A stretch of DNA of 64,000 nt. It comes from Mycobacterium rhizamassiliense (GTDB lineage Bacteria > Actinomycetota > Actinomycetes > Mycobacteriales > Mycobacteriaceae). Every line of letters begins with the position of its first letter. Position 1 is the stretch's first letter. The DNA lies in NCBI RefSeq assembly GCF_900157375.1, contig NZ_LT721901.1, positions 3,987,685 through 4,051,684 on the forward strand. The letters are read 5' to 3'. The notes under the pieces were generated by a model. The model did not search any database. It saw only the letters and a list, made by a program, of their open reading frames with translations, and was not told the origin of the DNA. The position numbers were made by a program, and so were the translations under genes. Positions 8,271 to 17,578 of this stretch are shown piece by piece.

Positions 8271-9704
8271 TTGCCGGCCACTTCGATCAGCCTGATACAG
8301 CAAATGCTGCGGCGCCGCCCGGTGATCGGCGCGCCCATGGCGTACGGCGCCGAGGACGGGCTCAAACGCGGCATCGGCGCATTCGAGCTGACGATGCTGG
8401 GGGTCGGGTCGACGGTCGGCACCGGGATCTTCTTCGTGCTGTCGCAGGCCGTCCCCGAAGCCGGGCCCGGCGTCATCGTCTCCTTCATCATCGCCGGCAT
8501 CGCGGCGGGGCTGGCCGCCATCTGCTACGCCGAATTGGCCTCGGCCGTCCCGGTTTCCGGGTCGTCGTACTCGTACGCGTACGCGACCCTGGGGGAGGTC
8601 GTCGCCATGGGGGTGGCCGCGTGCCTGCTGCTCGAATACGGAGTGGCCACGGCCGCGGTCGCGGTCGGTTGGAGCGGCTACGTCAACCAGCTGCTGACGA
8701 ACTTGCTCGGCTTCCAGCTTCCGCATGCCCTGTCGGCGGCGCCGTGGGATACGAACCCGGGCTACGTGAATCTGCCCGCGATCGTCCTGATCGTGATGTG
8801 TGCGCTGCTGCTCACGCGGGGCGCCAGCGAATCGGCGAAGGTCAACGCCATCATGGTGCTGATCAAGCTCGGCGTGCTGGCCATGTTCGTGATCATCGCG
8901 CTGACGGCGTTCGACGCCCACCAGTTCAAGGACTTTGCCCCGTTCGGCGTTGCGGGCATCGGCTCGGCGGCGGGCACCATCTTCTTCTCGTTCATCGGCC
9001 TGGACGCGGTGTCGACCGCCGGCGACGAGGTGAAGGACCCGCAGAAGACCATGCCGCGCGCGCTGATTGCCGCGCTGATGGTCGTCACCGCCGTCTACGT
9101 GCTCGTCGCGCTCGCGGCGCTGGGCACGCAACCATGGCAGGCGTTCGCCGGGCAGGAGGACGCCGGGCTGGCCACCATCCTCAGCAATGTCACGCATGGC
9201 AGCTGGGCCAGCACCATCCTGTGTGCGGGCGCGGTGATCTCGATCTTCACGGTCACGCTGGTCACGATGTACGGCCAGACCCGCATCCTGTTCACCATGG
9301 GCCGCGACGGGCTGCTGTCGTCGCGCTTCTCGAGGGTGAGCCCGCGCACCATGACGCCGGTGACCAACACGGTGATCGTCGCTATCGCCGCGGGGACGCT
9401 GGCCGGCTTCATCCCGCTCGACAGCCTCGCGGACATGGTGTCCATCGGCACGCTGACCGCGTTCATCGTCGTCGCCGTCGGGGTGATCATCCTGCGGGTG
9501 CGCGAGCCCGACCTGCCGCGCGGGTTCAAGGTGCCGGGTTATCCGGTGACGCCGGTGCTTTCGGTCCTGGCGTGCGGGTACATCCTGGCCAGCCTGCACT
9601 GGTACACGTGGATCGCGTTCAGCGGCTGGGTGTCGTTGGCGCTGATCTTCTACTTCGTCTGGGGCCGCCACCACAGCGCGCTCAACAACGTCGACGCCGC
9701 CTAG
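8271..9704 (+). CDS. rocE: Amino-acid permease, APC superfamily (RocE-like)
   Basis: A polytopic membrane protein of 477 residues with about 12 hydrophobic segments. The N-terminal GVGSTVGTGIFFVLS motif in the first helix is the substrate-binding signature of the APC/cationic amino-acid transporter group, and IFFSFIGLDAVSTAGDEVKDPQ is the second diagnostic stretch. It follows rocD by 26 bp and corresponds to Rv2320c, so arginine or ornithine import is the likely role. The start is probably TTG 8271, preceded by AGGGGA; ATG 8304 and ATG 8337 are alternatives. The gene ends 2 bp from the convergent uspC stop. Confidence 0.87.
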   Translation: MPATSISLIQQMLRRRPVIGAPMAYGAEDGLKRGIGAFELTMLGVGSTVGTGIFFVLSQAVPEAGPGVIVSFIIAGIAAGLAAICYAELASAVPVSGSSYSYAYATLGEVVAMGVAACLLLEYGVATAAVAVGWSGYVNQLLTNLLGFQLPHALSAAPWDTNPGYVNLPAIVLIVMCALLLTRGASESAKVNAIMVLIKLGVLAMFVIIALTAFDAHQFKDFAPFGVAGIGSAAGTIFFSFIGLDAVSTAGDEVKDPQKTMPRALIAALMVVTAVYVLVALAALGTQPWQAFAGQEDAGLATILSNVTHGSWASTILCAGAVISIFTVTLVTMYGQTRILFTMGRDGLLSSRFSRVSPRTMTPVTNTVIVAIAAGTLAGFIPLDSLADMVSIGTLTAFIVVAVGVIILRVREPDLPRGFKVPGYPVTPVLSVLACGYILASLHWYTWIAFSGWVSLALIFYFVWGRHHSALNNVDAA

Positions 9705-9722
9705 CCCTACTGATGGGCGGCG
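9695..9722. terminator. Hairpin shared by convergent rocE and uspC ends
   Basis: CGCCGCC (9695-9701) pairs with GGCGGCG (9716-9722) across a 14-nt loop that contains both stop codons. It could act as a bidirectional terminator made from coding sequence; no T-run is present. Confidence 0.3.
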
Positions 9723-11032
9723 GCGTTGGCCGCCGCCTGGGCCTGACGCAGCGTGGTGGCGACGTCGCCGCGGCCCAGGAACATGTCGTCGAAATAGGTT
9801 TGCAGCGCGGTGTTTCCGGCCGCGAACCCCGCGCCGCCGGGCGCCGGGATGCGCGGGCCGTCCAGCACGGCGAAGAAGGGCGTGACGTCGACGCCGTGCT
9901 CGGACCAATACGTGAAGTAGACCTGCTGGGCCGACCGCACCGCGGGGATCGCCGCCCCGTCGCGGCCGACATACGCGTTGCCCTCGTTGCTGCCCATCCA
10001 GGCCAGCACCTGACGCACGGCGTCGGGATGCTTGGTAGCCGAATTACCCGCCGCGGCAATGCCGTTAGTGACGCTGATGCGGCCCGCCGGGCCGATCGGC
10101 ATCATCGCGATGCCCCAGCGGAAGCCGGCGTTGCGCGCGATCTGCGACAGGCTGTAGGTGCCGGACTGGAAGAGGGCCATCCGGCCGGCGAGGAATTGGT
10201 TGAGGGAGAAGTCGCCGTTGTCGTTGGTGTCCGACGCCGGCGGGGCGACGTGGTCGTTGTTGATCAGGCCGACCAGGTAGTGGAATGCCTCGATGGCCCC
10301 GGGGTTGTCGAACGCGAAGCTGTCGCCGTGCTGGAACACCCCGCCGGCCGAGCCGACGTAGTTGAGGTAGATGCCCTGCGGGTCGTTGGCAGCGTTGTAT
10401 GCCCACTGCCGCACCCGCAGCGGGTCGAATCCCGTTGTCCCCGCTTTGTTTCCGGCGGCGTCGACGGTCAGCTGCGCTAGCAGCGGGCGCAGCGTGTCGT
10501 CGGCGTTGGGACTCCACACCAGGCTGTTCAGCCGATCGGGCGCGATGCCGGCGGCCTTGAGCAGGTCCGCGTTGTAGTACAGCGCGATGCCGCCGTCGGT
10601 CAGTTGTGGTACGCCCCAGAGCTTTCCATGACGGGTGAACTGGTCGACCACGTCGGGTTCCCAGTCCCCGGCCGCATGCGGGTCAATGCTGAGTAATCGG
10701 CCGTTGTCGGCGTAGGCGGCCAGATAGGCGTTGGACACCCAGAAGATGTCGTCGGCGCTATCGCCGGCGACATCGGTGCGCAGGGTCTGGAAGTAGTTCG
10801 TGTACGCGACCATGTCGGTGCGCACCTCGATGTTCGGGTGGGTGCGGTTGAACGCCCTGAACGACTCCTCATACGCCGCGGCGATGGGCGCGGCCCACAG
10901 CCGCACGCGCACGACGATCTTGTTGCCGTGTGGCTCCCCTGAGTAGTTCAACAGCCCGGCGATGACGGCCAGCAGCACCACGACGGCCCCGAGCGCACCG
11001 GCGGCCAGTGTCGAAACCCGCGGCCGGTTCAC
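9707..11032 (-). CDS. uspC: Sugar ABC transporter substrate-binding protein UspC
   Basis: A 441-residue family-1 extracellular solute-binding protein. It starts at GTG 11032 with a short basic N terminus and one hydrophobic segment (AAGALGAVVVLLAVIAGLL) acting as a signal anchor; no lipobox Cys is seen. Binding-protein features include IEVRTDMVAYTNYFQTLRTD near residue 60 and NGIAAAGNSATKHPDA near 320. The start overlaps the uspB stop by 4 bp (GTGA). It corresponds to Rv2318, reported to bind amino sugars. The importer is completed by UspA and UspB; no ATPase is encoded nearby. Confidence 0.88.
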   Translation of the reverse strand: MNRPRVSTLAAGALGAVVVLLAVIAGLLNYSGEPHGNKIVVRVRLWAAPIAAAYEESFRAFNRTHPNIEVRTDMVAYTNYFQTLRTDVAGDSADDIFWVSNAYLAAYADNGRLLSIDPHAAGDWEPDVVDQFTRHGKLWGVPQLTDGGIALYYNADLLKAAGIAPDRLNSLVWSPNADDTLRPLLAQLTVDAAGNKAGTTGFDPLRVRQWAYNAANDPQGIYLNYVGSAGGVFQHGDSFAFDNPGAIEAFHYLVGLINNDHVAPPASDTNDNGDFSLNQFLAGRMALFQSGTYSLSQIARNAGFRWGIAMMPIGPAGRISVTNGIAAAGNSATKHPDAVRQVLAWMGSNEGNAYVGRDGAAIPAVRSAQQVYFTYWSEHGVDVTPFFAVLDGPRIPAPGGAGFAAGNTALQTYFDDMFLGRGDVATTLRQAQAAANAAAHQ

Positions 11033-11853
11033 TTGATTCCCGTCAGGACTATCGACGCGACGATGTGCCGCTGGAATGCGATGAACAGCGCGATCAGCGG
11101 CACGATCGCCAGCGTCGTCGCCGCCATCACCAGCGTCCACTGCGAGTTGTACCGCGTCTGCAGGTCGGCCGTCGCGACCGTCAGCACCCGCCATTTGTGG
11201 CCGCTGGTGATGACCAACGGCCACATGAAGTTGTTCCACTGCGTGACGACGGTGATCAGCGTCAGGGCCGCCAGCACCGGGCGGCTCGACGGAATCACCA
11301 CATGCGTGATTACGTCCAGAGTATTGGCGCCGTCCAGGTGCGCGGCGTTGATCAGGTCGTTGGGGATCAGCCGAAAGTGCTCACGCAGCAAGAAGATCGC
11401 ATACGGGGAGCCGAACATGAACGGCAGCACCAGCGCCCAGAACGTGTTGCGCAGACCCAGCTGGGCCATCATCAAATACAGCGGCACCACGGTGACGGTC
11501 CCGGGCACCATCAACGTCGCGATGTAGACCCAGAACAACGCGTTGCGTCCGGGGAATCCCAGGCGCGCGAACGCGTAGGCGGCAAGCACCGAGAACGTCA
11601 GCTGACCCACCAGGATCACCGCCGTCATCAGCGCGGTCACCATCGCGGCGCGGCCGAACCCGGCCCCGGCCAGGTCGCCATAGTTGGACAGCGTGAAGGG
11701 CCGCGGCAGTTGCAGCGGCGAGCCCGTCGCGAACTGATGCCTGGACGTGAACGACGTCAGCAGGCCAAGTGCGAACGGCGCCAACGTGATCAGCGTACCG
11801 GCGGCCAGGCCGATGTAGATCGCCACGGTCGGCAGGCGCTTAGGTGAGGTCAT
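11029..11853 (-). CDS. uspB: Sugar ABC transporter permease UspB
   Basis: A 274-residue inner-membrane permease of the MalG type with six predicted helices. The cytoplasmic EAA loop that contacts the ATPase is NAAHLDGANTLDVITHVVIP, matching the family pattern with conserved Gly. It overlaps uspA by 14 bp and uspC by 4 bp, so the three form one tightly coupled operon. It corresponds to Rv2317 and has the same length as that protein from memory. The cognate ATPase must come from elsewhere on the chromosome, perhaps a shared SugC- or UgpC-like subunit. Confidence 0.9.
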   Translation of the reverse strand: MTSPKRLPTVAIYIGLAAGTLITLAPFALGLLTSFTSRHQFATGSPLQLPRPFTLSNYGDLAGAGFGRAAMVTALMTAVILVGQLTFSVLAAYAFARLGFPGRNALFWVYIATLMVPGTVTVVPLYLMMAQLGLRNTFWALVLPFMFGSPYAIFLLREHFRLIPNDLINAAHLDGANTLDVITHVVIPSSRPVLAALTLITVVTQWNNFMWPLVITSGHKWRVLTVATADLQTRYNSQWTLVMAATTLAIVPLIALFIAFQRHIVASIVLTGIK

Positions 11854-12724
11854 AGGTGATCCGCCGTCGGAAGTACAGATGCTGAACCATCGTGACGCCG
11901 ATCAGGATGACGAACAGCACCACCGCCATCACCGAGGCCCGGCCGATGGCCGCCGAACCGAACGCCTCGGCGTAGATGCGATGCGCCACCAGATCCGTGC
12001 TGTTCCCGGGTCCGCCACCGGTCAACGCGTACACCGTATCGAAAACCTGTGCGGTGCTGACGATCCCGGTCACCAGGACGAAGAACATCGTCGGGCGCAG
12101 CATCGGCAGGGTGATCCGCCAGAACCGCTGCCAGGACGTCGCGCCGTCGGTGCGCGCGGCGTTGTGGATGTCGTTGGGAATCGCGAGCAGGCCGGCCAGG
12201 AACGACAGCGAGACGTAGCCGACGTTGGCCCACACCACGACGGCGGAGACCAGCGGCAGCGCAAAGCTCGGATCCGACAGCCATTCGATGCTGTGCCCGA
12301 GCAACGTGCTCACCACGCCGTCGGTGGGCGCCAGGATCCACCGCCACAGCACCGCGATCGCAAGCGGCGCGCAAACCCACGGCAGCACAAAGACGGTGCG
12401 GAAAAAGCCGGTGCCCGGCAGCAGCCGCGCCAGCATCGTGGCGGCCAGCAGCCCGAGCACGGTTTGTGCGGGCACCACGATCGCCACGAAGACCGCCGTC
12501 ACGAGCAGCGACTCGCCGAACCCCGCGTCTGTCAGCACCGAACGCCAATTCGCCAGGCCGACATAATGCAGCGGGCCCAGCAGGTCCCACCGATACAGGC
12601 TGAGCCACAGCACGACCAGGATGGGCAGCAGCAGGAACGCGACGACGCCGAACAGGCTGGGCGCCAACAGGGCGTAGCCCAGCGCGATGGGTCGAGGCTG
12701 TCTCCCCGGGGCGGCGCTGGCCAT
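11840..12724 (-). CDS. uspA: Sugar ABC transporter permease UspA
   Basis: A 294-residue permease of the MalF type, first gene of the usp operon. Six hydrophobic helices are visible, the first starting at LGYALLAPSLFGVVAFLLLP. The EAA loop is NAARTDGATSWQRFWRITLP. It is divergent from tldD with 59 bp between the start codons. It corresponds to Rv2316. Together with UspB it forms the channel for sugars delivered by UspC. Confidence 0.9.
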   Translation of the reverse strand: MASAAPGRQPRPIALGYALLAPSLFGVVAFLLLPILVVLWLSLYRWDLLGPLHYVGLANWRSVLTDAGFGESLLVTAVFVAIVVPAQTVLGLLAATMLARLLPGTGFFRTVFVLPWVCAPLAIAVLWRWILAPTDGVVSTLLGHSIEWLSDPSFALPLVSAVVVWANVGYVSLSFLAGLLAIPNDIHNAARTDGATSWQRFWRITLPMLRPTMFFVLVTGIVSTAQVFDTVYALTGGGPGNSTDLVAHRIYAEAFGSAAIGRASVMAVVLFVILIGVTMVQHLYFRRRITYDLT

Positions 12725-12771
12725 GACGCTAATTAAAGCGGGCTACGCGGCGGTTTGGGGTGCTTGGTCGT

Positions 12772-12777
12772 TACGGT
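12772..12777 (+). promoter_or_regulatory. -10 box TACGGT, leaderless promoter of tldD
   Basis: TACGGT, then 6 nt, then GTG at 12784. It favours this GTG over the in-frame GTG at 12760. Confidence 0.55.
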
Positions 12778-12783
12778 GTAGCC

Positions 12784-14304
12784 GTGACACCGAACCGGGG
12801 GATCGATGCCGACTTCCTGAGTCTGCCCCGCCACGAGTTGGCCGACGCCGCGCTGTCCGCGGCCAAGACCGCCGGGGCCAGCTACGCCGACCTGCGCGTT
12901 CACCGGCTCAACACCGAGATCATCGCGCTGCGCGACGGTGAGCTGGAGACCTCGGTCGTCAGCCGCGAGGTCGGGCTGGCGGTGCGGGTGATCGTCAACG
13001 GCACCTGGGGATTTGCTTCGCACGCCGAGCTCGCGCCCGCAGTCGCGGCCGAAACGGCGCGCCGCGCGGTGCATGTCGCGGCCACGCTGGCCGCGTTGAA
13101 CACCGAGCGCGTCGAGCTGGCGGCCGAACCGGTGTACGCCGACGCGACGTGGGTGTCGAACTACCGCATCGATCCGTTTGACATCCCCGGCACCGAGAAG
13201 ATCGCCGTGCTGGAGGAGTACTCCGGGCGGCTGCTGAGCGCCGACGGCGTCGACCACGTCTCGGCCGGCCTGACGGCGGTCAAGGAGCAGACGTTCTACG
13301 CCGACACGTTCGGCTCGTCCATCACCCAGCAGCGGGTGCGGCTGATGCCGTCGCTCGAGGCGGTCACCGTCGACGCCGCGGCGGGCAGCTTCGATTCGAT
13401 GCGCACGCTGGTGCCGCCGATGGGCCGGGGCTGGGAAGTGCTGGCCGGCGACGAGGTGTGGAACTGGACCGACGAGCTCGCGCAGCTGCCGTCGCTGCTG
13501 GCCGAGAAGGTGAAGTCGCCCAGTGTGACAGCGGGCCCGACCGACCTGGTGATCGACCCGACCAACCTGTGGCTGACCATCCACGAATCCATCGGTCACG
13601 CAACAGAATACGACCGCGCGATCGGTTACGAGGCCGCGTATGCCGGGACGTCGTTCGTGACCCCGGACAAGCTGGGCACCATGCGCTACGGGTCGGAGAT
13701 CATGAACGTGACCGCCGACCGCACCGTCGAATTCGGTTTGGCCAGCGTCGGATACGACGACGAAGGCGTGGCATCGCAGAGCTGGGACCTGGTGCGCGAC
13801 GGGATCTTCGTCGGCTATCAGCTCGACCGGGTGTTCGCGCCGCGGCTCGGGCAGGAGCGCTCCAACGGCTGCTCCTACGCCGACTCGCCGCATCACGTGC
13901 CGATCCAGCGGATGGCAAACGTGTCGCTGCAGCCCAGCCCCTCGGAGATCACGACCGACGATCTGATCGGCCGGGTGCAGGACGGCATCTACATCGTCGG
14001 CGACAAATCCTGGTCGATCGACATGCAGCGCTACAACTTTCAGTTCACCGGTCAGCGGTTCTTCCGGATCCGCGACGGACGGCTCGACGGCCAGCTGCGC
14101 GATGTGGCGTATCAGGCCACCACGACGGACTTCTGGAATTCCATGGAAGCCGTCGGCGGGCCGTCGACGTGGCGGATGGGCGGCGCGTTCAACTGCGGCA
14201 AGGCCCAGCCCGGGCAGGTCGCGGCGGTCAGCCACGGCTGCCCGTCCGCGTTGTTCCGGGGCGTCAACGTGCTCAACACCCGCAGCGAGGGCGGCCGCGA
14301 ATGA
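12784..14304 (+). CDS. tldD: TldD, metalloprotease subunit
   Basis: A 506-residue TldD/PmbA-family protein carrying the zinc motif HESIGH (His267-Glu-Ser-Ile-Gly-His272). TldD and TldE form a heterodimeric protease that processes unfolded or modified peptides in the cytosol, for example microcin maturation and CcdA turnover in E. coli. The N-terminal substrate-strand region (ASYADLRVHR) and the C-terminal GRDGRL-like segment are typical. The GTG start is supported by the leaderless -10 box and gives the length of Rv2315c (505 aa from memory). The stop overlaps the tldE start by 4 bp. The mycobacterial substrate is unknown. Confidence 0.9.
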   Translation: MTPNRGIDADFLSLPRHELADAALSAAKTAGASYADLRVHRLNTEIIALRDGELETSVVSREVGLAVRVIVNGTWGFASHAELAPAVAAETARRAVHVAATLAALNTERVELAAEPVYADATWVSNYRIDPFDIPGTEKIAVLEEYSGRLLSADGVDHVSAGLTAVKEQTFYADTFGSSITQQRVRLMPSLEAVTVDAAAGSFDSMRTLVPPMGRGWEVLAGDEVWNWTDELAQLPSLLAEKVKSPSVTAGPTDLVIDPTNLWLTIHESIGHATEYDRAIGYEAAYAGTSFVTPDKLGTMRYGSEIMNVTADRTVEFGLASVGYDDEGVASQSWDLVRDGIFVGYQLDRVFAPRLGQERSNGCSYADSPHHVPIQRMANVSLQPSPSEITTDDLIGRVQDGIYIVGDKSWSIDMQRYNFQFTGQRFFRIRDGRLDGQLRDVAYQATTTDFWNSMEAVGGPSTWRMGGAFNCGKAQPGQVAAVSHGCPSALFRGVNVLNTRSEGGRE

Positions 14305-15674
14305 TCAGCGCGCAACACGTCGTCAACATCGTCTTGGACGAGGCCGTCAAACTCGGCCGCGCGGACGAGACCATGGTGCTGGTCACCGATCGGGTCGAGG
14401 CCACGCTGCGCTGGGCCGGCAATTCGATGACCACCAACGGGCTTTCGCACAGCCGCAGCGTCACGGTGATTTCGGTGGTGCGCAAGGGCGCTAGCGCCTT
14501 CATCGGCACCGTCGTTTCGGCGGAGGTCGACCCACGCGTGCTGTCCGGCCTGGTGGCCGCCTCCCAGGACGCGGCGCACTCCGCGCCCGAGGCCAACGAC
14601 GCGGCGCCGCTGCTGGCCGATACCGGCGTGCCCGCGGATTGGGATGCGCCGGTGCCCGGCACCGGTCCCGAGGTGTTCGCCGACGTGGCCAAATCGCTCA
14701 GCCGTGGGTTCGGCGGCAGCGACAAGTTGTATGGCTTTGCGCACCATAGTGTTTCGACGACGTTCCTGGCGTCGTCCACGGGCCTGCGCCGCCGGTTCAC
14801 CCAGCCCACCGGGGCGGTCGAGATCAACGGCAAGCGCGGCGACGCCAGCGCCTGGACGGGGATCGGCACGCCCGATTTCGTGGAGGTGCCAACGGATTCG
14901 ATGCTCGACGAGCTGTCGATGCGGTTGGACTGGGCCAAGCGGAAAGTTGACCTGCCGGCCGGGCGCTACGAGACGATCATGCCGCCGTCGACGGTGGCCG
15001 ACATGATGATCTACATGGCCTGGACGATGTCCGGCCGCGGCGCGCAGGAGGGCCGCACCGCGTTCTCCGCGCCGGGCGGCGGGACCCGGATAGGGGAGCG
15101 GCTCACGGACCTGCCGCTCACGCTGTTCTCCGATCCGATGGCGCCCGGTCTGGCGTGCACGCCGTTCGTCGCGGTGAGCAGTTCGTCGGAGACGGCGTCG
15201 GTGTTCGACAACGGCATGGAGATCGGCCAGGTCGACTGGATTCGCGACGGGGTCGTCAACGCGCTGGCGTATCCGCGGGCCACCGCCGCGAAGTTCGACG
15301 CCCCCGTCGCGGTCGCCGCGGACAACGTGGCGATGACCGGCGGGTCGGCCGAGCTGGCCGACCTGATCGCGGGCACCGAGCGCGGCCTGCTGCTGACCAC
15401 GCTGTGGTACATCCGCGAGGTCGACCCCACCACGCTGCTGCTCACCGGGCTTACCCGTGACGGCGTCTACCTGATCGAAGACGGCGAGGTCACCGCGGCG
15501 GTCAACAACTTCCGGTTCAACGAGAGCCCGCTGGACCTGCTGCGGCGCGCCACCGAGGCCGGCGTCAGCGAGAAGACGCTGCCCCGGGAGTGGGGCGACT
15601 GGGCCACCCGGGCGGCGATGCCGTCGCTGCGGATACCGGATTTCCATATGTCCTCGGTGAGTCAGGCGCAGTAG
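14301..15674 (+). CDS. tldE: TldE/PmbA, partner subunit of the TldD protease
   Basis: A 457-residue TldD/PmbA-family protein without the HExxxH zinc motif, as expected of the TldE partner. Family segments seen are VTDRVEATLRWAGNSMTTNG near the N terminus and FNDNG-type VFDNGMEIGQVDWIRDGV in the C-terminal half. ATGA overlap with tldD shows translational coupling, consistent with a 1:1 complex. It corresponds to Rv2314c and has the same length from memory. Confidence 0.88.
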   Translation: MISAQHVVNIVLDEAVKLGRADETMVLVTDRVEATLRWAGNSMTTNGLSHSRSVTVISVVRKGASAFIGTVVSAEVDPRVLSGLVAASQDAAHSAPEANDAAPLLADTGVPADWDAPVPGTGPEVFADVAKSLSRGFGGSDKLYGFAHHSVSTTFLASSTGLRRRFTQPTGAVEINGKRGDASAWTGIGTPDFVEVPTDSMLDELSMRLDWAKRKVDLPAGRYETIMPPSTVADMMIYMAWTMSGRGAQEGRTAFSAPGGGTRIGERLTDLPLTLFSDPMAPGLACTPFVAVSSSSETASVFDNGMEIGQVDWIRDGVVNALAYPRATAAKFDAPVAVAADNVAMTGGSAELADLIAGTERGLLLTTLWYIREVDPTTLLLTGLTRDGVYLIEDGEVTAAVNNFRFNESPLDLLRRATEAGVSEKTLPREWGDWATRAAMPSLRIPDFHMSSVSQAQ

Positions 15675-15677
15675 TCG

Positions 15678-15683
15678 TAACGT
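15678..15683 (+). promoter_or_regulatory. -10 box TAACGT, leaderless promoter
   Basis: TAACGT followed by 7 nt and ATG at 15691, placed directly after the tldE stop, so the next gene can be transcribed independently of tldDE. Confidence 0.5.
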
Positions 15684-15690
15684 ATCTGGG

Positions 15691-16551
15691 ATGGCGGCTC
15701 CAGTTTCGGTTCGAGAAGACCTGCTGACGCGGTTGGTGGCTTTGTCGCCGCCCGGTGATGCCCGGCTCGTGAGCCTCGTTCGGCGCGTGTGCGCGCAGAC
15801 GCTGTCGTTGCCGCCCCTGCCCGTCGAGGTTGACGCCGGCGAGCCCGCGTCTGATGCCGAGGCTGTCGTCGCCGAGTTCGCCGAGCAATTCAGCACCGAC
15901 GTCTCCGCGATCACCGACGACCAGCGGTCCCGGCTCTTTAAAGCCCTGGGCGACAACATCTTTAGCGTCGTGGTGGCGATGTACCTCGCCGACCTGTTGC
16001 CGCGGGTGCGTGCCGGGCTGGAAGCGCTCGGTGTCGGCGAGCAGTACCTGGGTTGGACGCGCGGACCGATCGAGTGGGACCACGCGACCGAGCCCTCCGA
16101 TTCGGTGTTCAACGACTTCCTGCCCGCCGTCGGCGCGATGCGCGCGCTCGACCCGGTGACGTCCGAGCTGGTGCGGTTGCGCGGCGCGGCCCAGCACAAC
16201 TGCCGGCTGTGCAAATCGGTGCGCGAGAGCAGGGCGCTCGACGCCGGGGGATCCGAGACGCTGTACGACGACATCGAGCGCTTCGAGGAATCGACGCAAA
16301 TTGACGTTCGCGCAAAAGCAGCGCTGAGATACGTAGATGGGTTAATTTGGACCCCGGCGCACCTCGACGCCGACGTTGTCGCCGAGGTGCGCGCCCGTTT
16401 TTCCGAGGCTGAGGCCGTCGAGCTCACCCTCGACGTGATGCGCAACGCCAGCAACAAGGTCGCGGTCTCGCTGAAGGGCGACGCCCCGCGGGTTTCGGAA
16501 GGTACCGAGACCTACCTACTCGACGCCGACGGCCAGACCGTCTTCAGCTGA
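15691..16551 (+). CDS. AhpD-like / carboxymuconolactone decarboxylase-fold protein
   Basis: A 286-residue soluble, helical protein. The segment VRLRGAAQHNCRLCKSVRESRAL (residues about 161-182, Cys171 and Cys174) is the CxxC helix of the AhpD-like fold, in which the cysteines and a nearby His handle peroxide or disulfide reduction. The protein is longer than AhpD (about 180 aa) and has an N-terminal helical extension, so it may contain two such folds, one degenerate. It lies 10 bp upstream of a TauD-type dioxygenase and is probably cotranscribed. It may correspond to Rv2313c, which I could not verify. Confidence 0.7.
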   Translation: MAAPVSVREDLLTRLVALSPPGDARLVSLVRRVCAQTLSLPPLPVEVDAGEPASDAEAVVAEFAEQFSTDVSAITDDQRSRLFKALGDNIFSVVVAMYLADLLPRVRAGLEALGVGEQYLGWTRGPIEWDHATEPSDSVFNDFLPAVGAMRALDPVTSELVRLRGAAQHNCRLCKSVRESRALDAGGSETLYDDIERFEESTQIDVRAKAALRYVDGLIWTPAHLDADVVAEVRARFSEAEAVELTLDVMRNASNKVAVSLKGDAPRVSEGTETYLLDADGQTVFS

Positions 16552-16561
16552 AATCACTCCG

Positions 16562-17449
16562 ATGCAGATCGTGCCGTTAGGCCCGGGTTTTGCGGCCGAA
16601 CTGCGCGGCGTGAACATCCAGGACGTTGCGGCGGACGACGGCGCCTACGCGTCGGTGCGCGCGGCGTTCGAGGAGTACTCGGTTCTGGTCTTCCGCGACC
16701 AGGACGTCTCCGACGAAGCGCAGCTTGCCTTCTCGCGCCGCTTCGGCCCGCTCGAGATCACCAAGGTGAGTTCGGAGGGTGCCGGCACCAACCTGGTGAT
16801 CCTCAAGACCCTCGACGACGCGGGCAGCGTCGTGCCAGACGATCACCGGCTCGCGTTGGAGAACAAGGCGAATCAGCTCTGGCACACCGACAGTTCGTTC
16901 AAGCAGGTGCCGGCGCTCGCGTCGGTGCTGTCGTCGCGCGTCATTCCCGAGAGGGGCGGTGAGACCGAGTACGTCTCCACCCGGCTCGCCTTCGACAGCC
17001 TCGATGTGACTTTGCAACGGCGGCTGGAAGATTCGTTCGCCTGGCACGAGTACGCGTATTCGCGCGGGAAGATCGCGCCCGACCTCGCGGGTCCGGAGGA
17101 GCGGGCAGCGCTGCCGCCGCAATGCTGGCGCATGGTGTGGCAGAACCCGGTCAATGGCCGCAAGGCGGTGTACTTGGCCTCGCACGCTTTCGCGATCGAG
17201 GGCATGGAGCGCGAAGCGGCGCGGGCGTTGCTTGCCGAGCTGACGGAGGTGGCGACCCCGCCCGAAGCCCGCTATCTGCACTCGTGGCGCGTGGGCGACG
17301 TGTTGATGTGGGACAACCGCGCGACCATGCATCGCGGGCGACCCTGGCCGGCGGGGGAGCCGCGGCACATGGTGCGGACCACGATTTCCGCCACGGCCGC
17401 GGACGGACTCGAGGCCATGCGCGCGCCGTCGCGCCAGCCGGCCGAATAG
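16562..17449 (+). CDS. TauD/TfdA-family 2-oxoglutarate-dependent dioxygenase
   Basis: A 295-residue non-haem Fe(II) dioxygenase. The iron-binding facial triad is His108-x-Asp110 (LWHTDSSF) and His257 (ATMHRGRP). Arg268 or Arg272 (EPRHMVRTT) would bind 2-oxoglutarate. Family members hydroxylate sulfonates, sulfate esters, phenoxyacids or acyl substrates; the substrate cannot be told here. It starts 10 bp after the AhpD-like gene. A sulfatase lies 11 kb upstream, but no link is evident. Confidence 0.85.
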   Translation: MQIVPLGPGFAAELRGVNIQDVAADDGAYASVRAAFEEYSVLVFRDQDVSDEAQLAFSRRFGPLEITKVSSEGAGTNLVILKTLDDAGSVVPDDHRLALENKANQLWHTDSSFKQVPALASVLSSRVIPERGGETEYVSTRLAFDSLDVTLQRRLEDSFAWHEYAYSRGKIAPDLAGPEERAALPPQCWRMVWQNPVNGRKAVYLASHAFAIEGMEREAARALLAELTEVATPPEARYLHSWRVGDVLMWDNRATMHRGRPWPAGEPRHMVRTTISATAADGLEAMRAPSRQPAE

Positions 17450-17578
17450 CGGAAGTAATTGCCAGCAGATTCGGGACGTCTCAAAGGCAGCAAAAAGCGG
17501 TAGCGTCATGCGTACTGGCTGGTGTTTGCCATCTCAAGCACTCGGCACTCCCCAGCGACGATGTGATGGGAGGCGACC

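Noticed and set aside
14112..16457. Very long minus-strand frame opposite tldE and the AhpD-like gene
   Set aside because: Composition is that of an antisense reading; both plus-strand genes have clear motifs and start signals.
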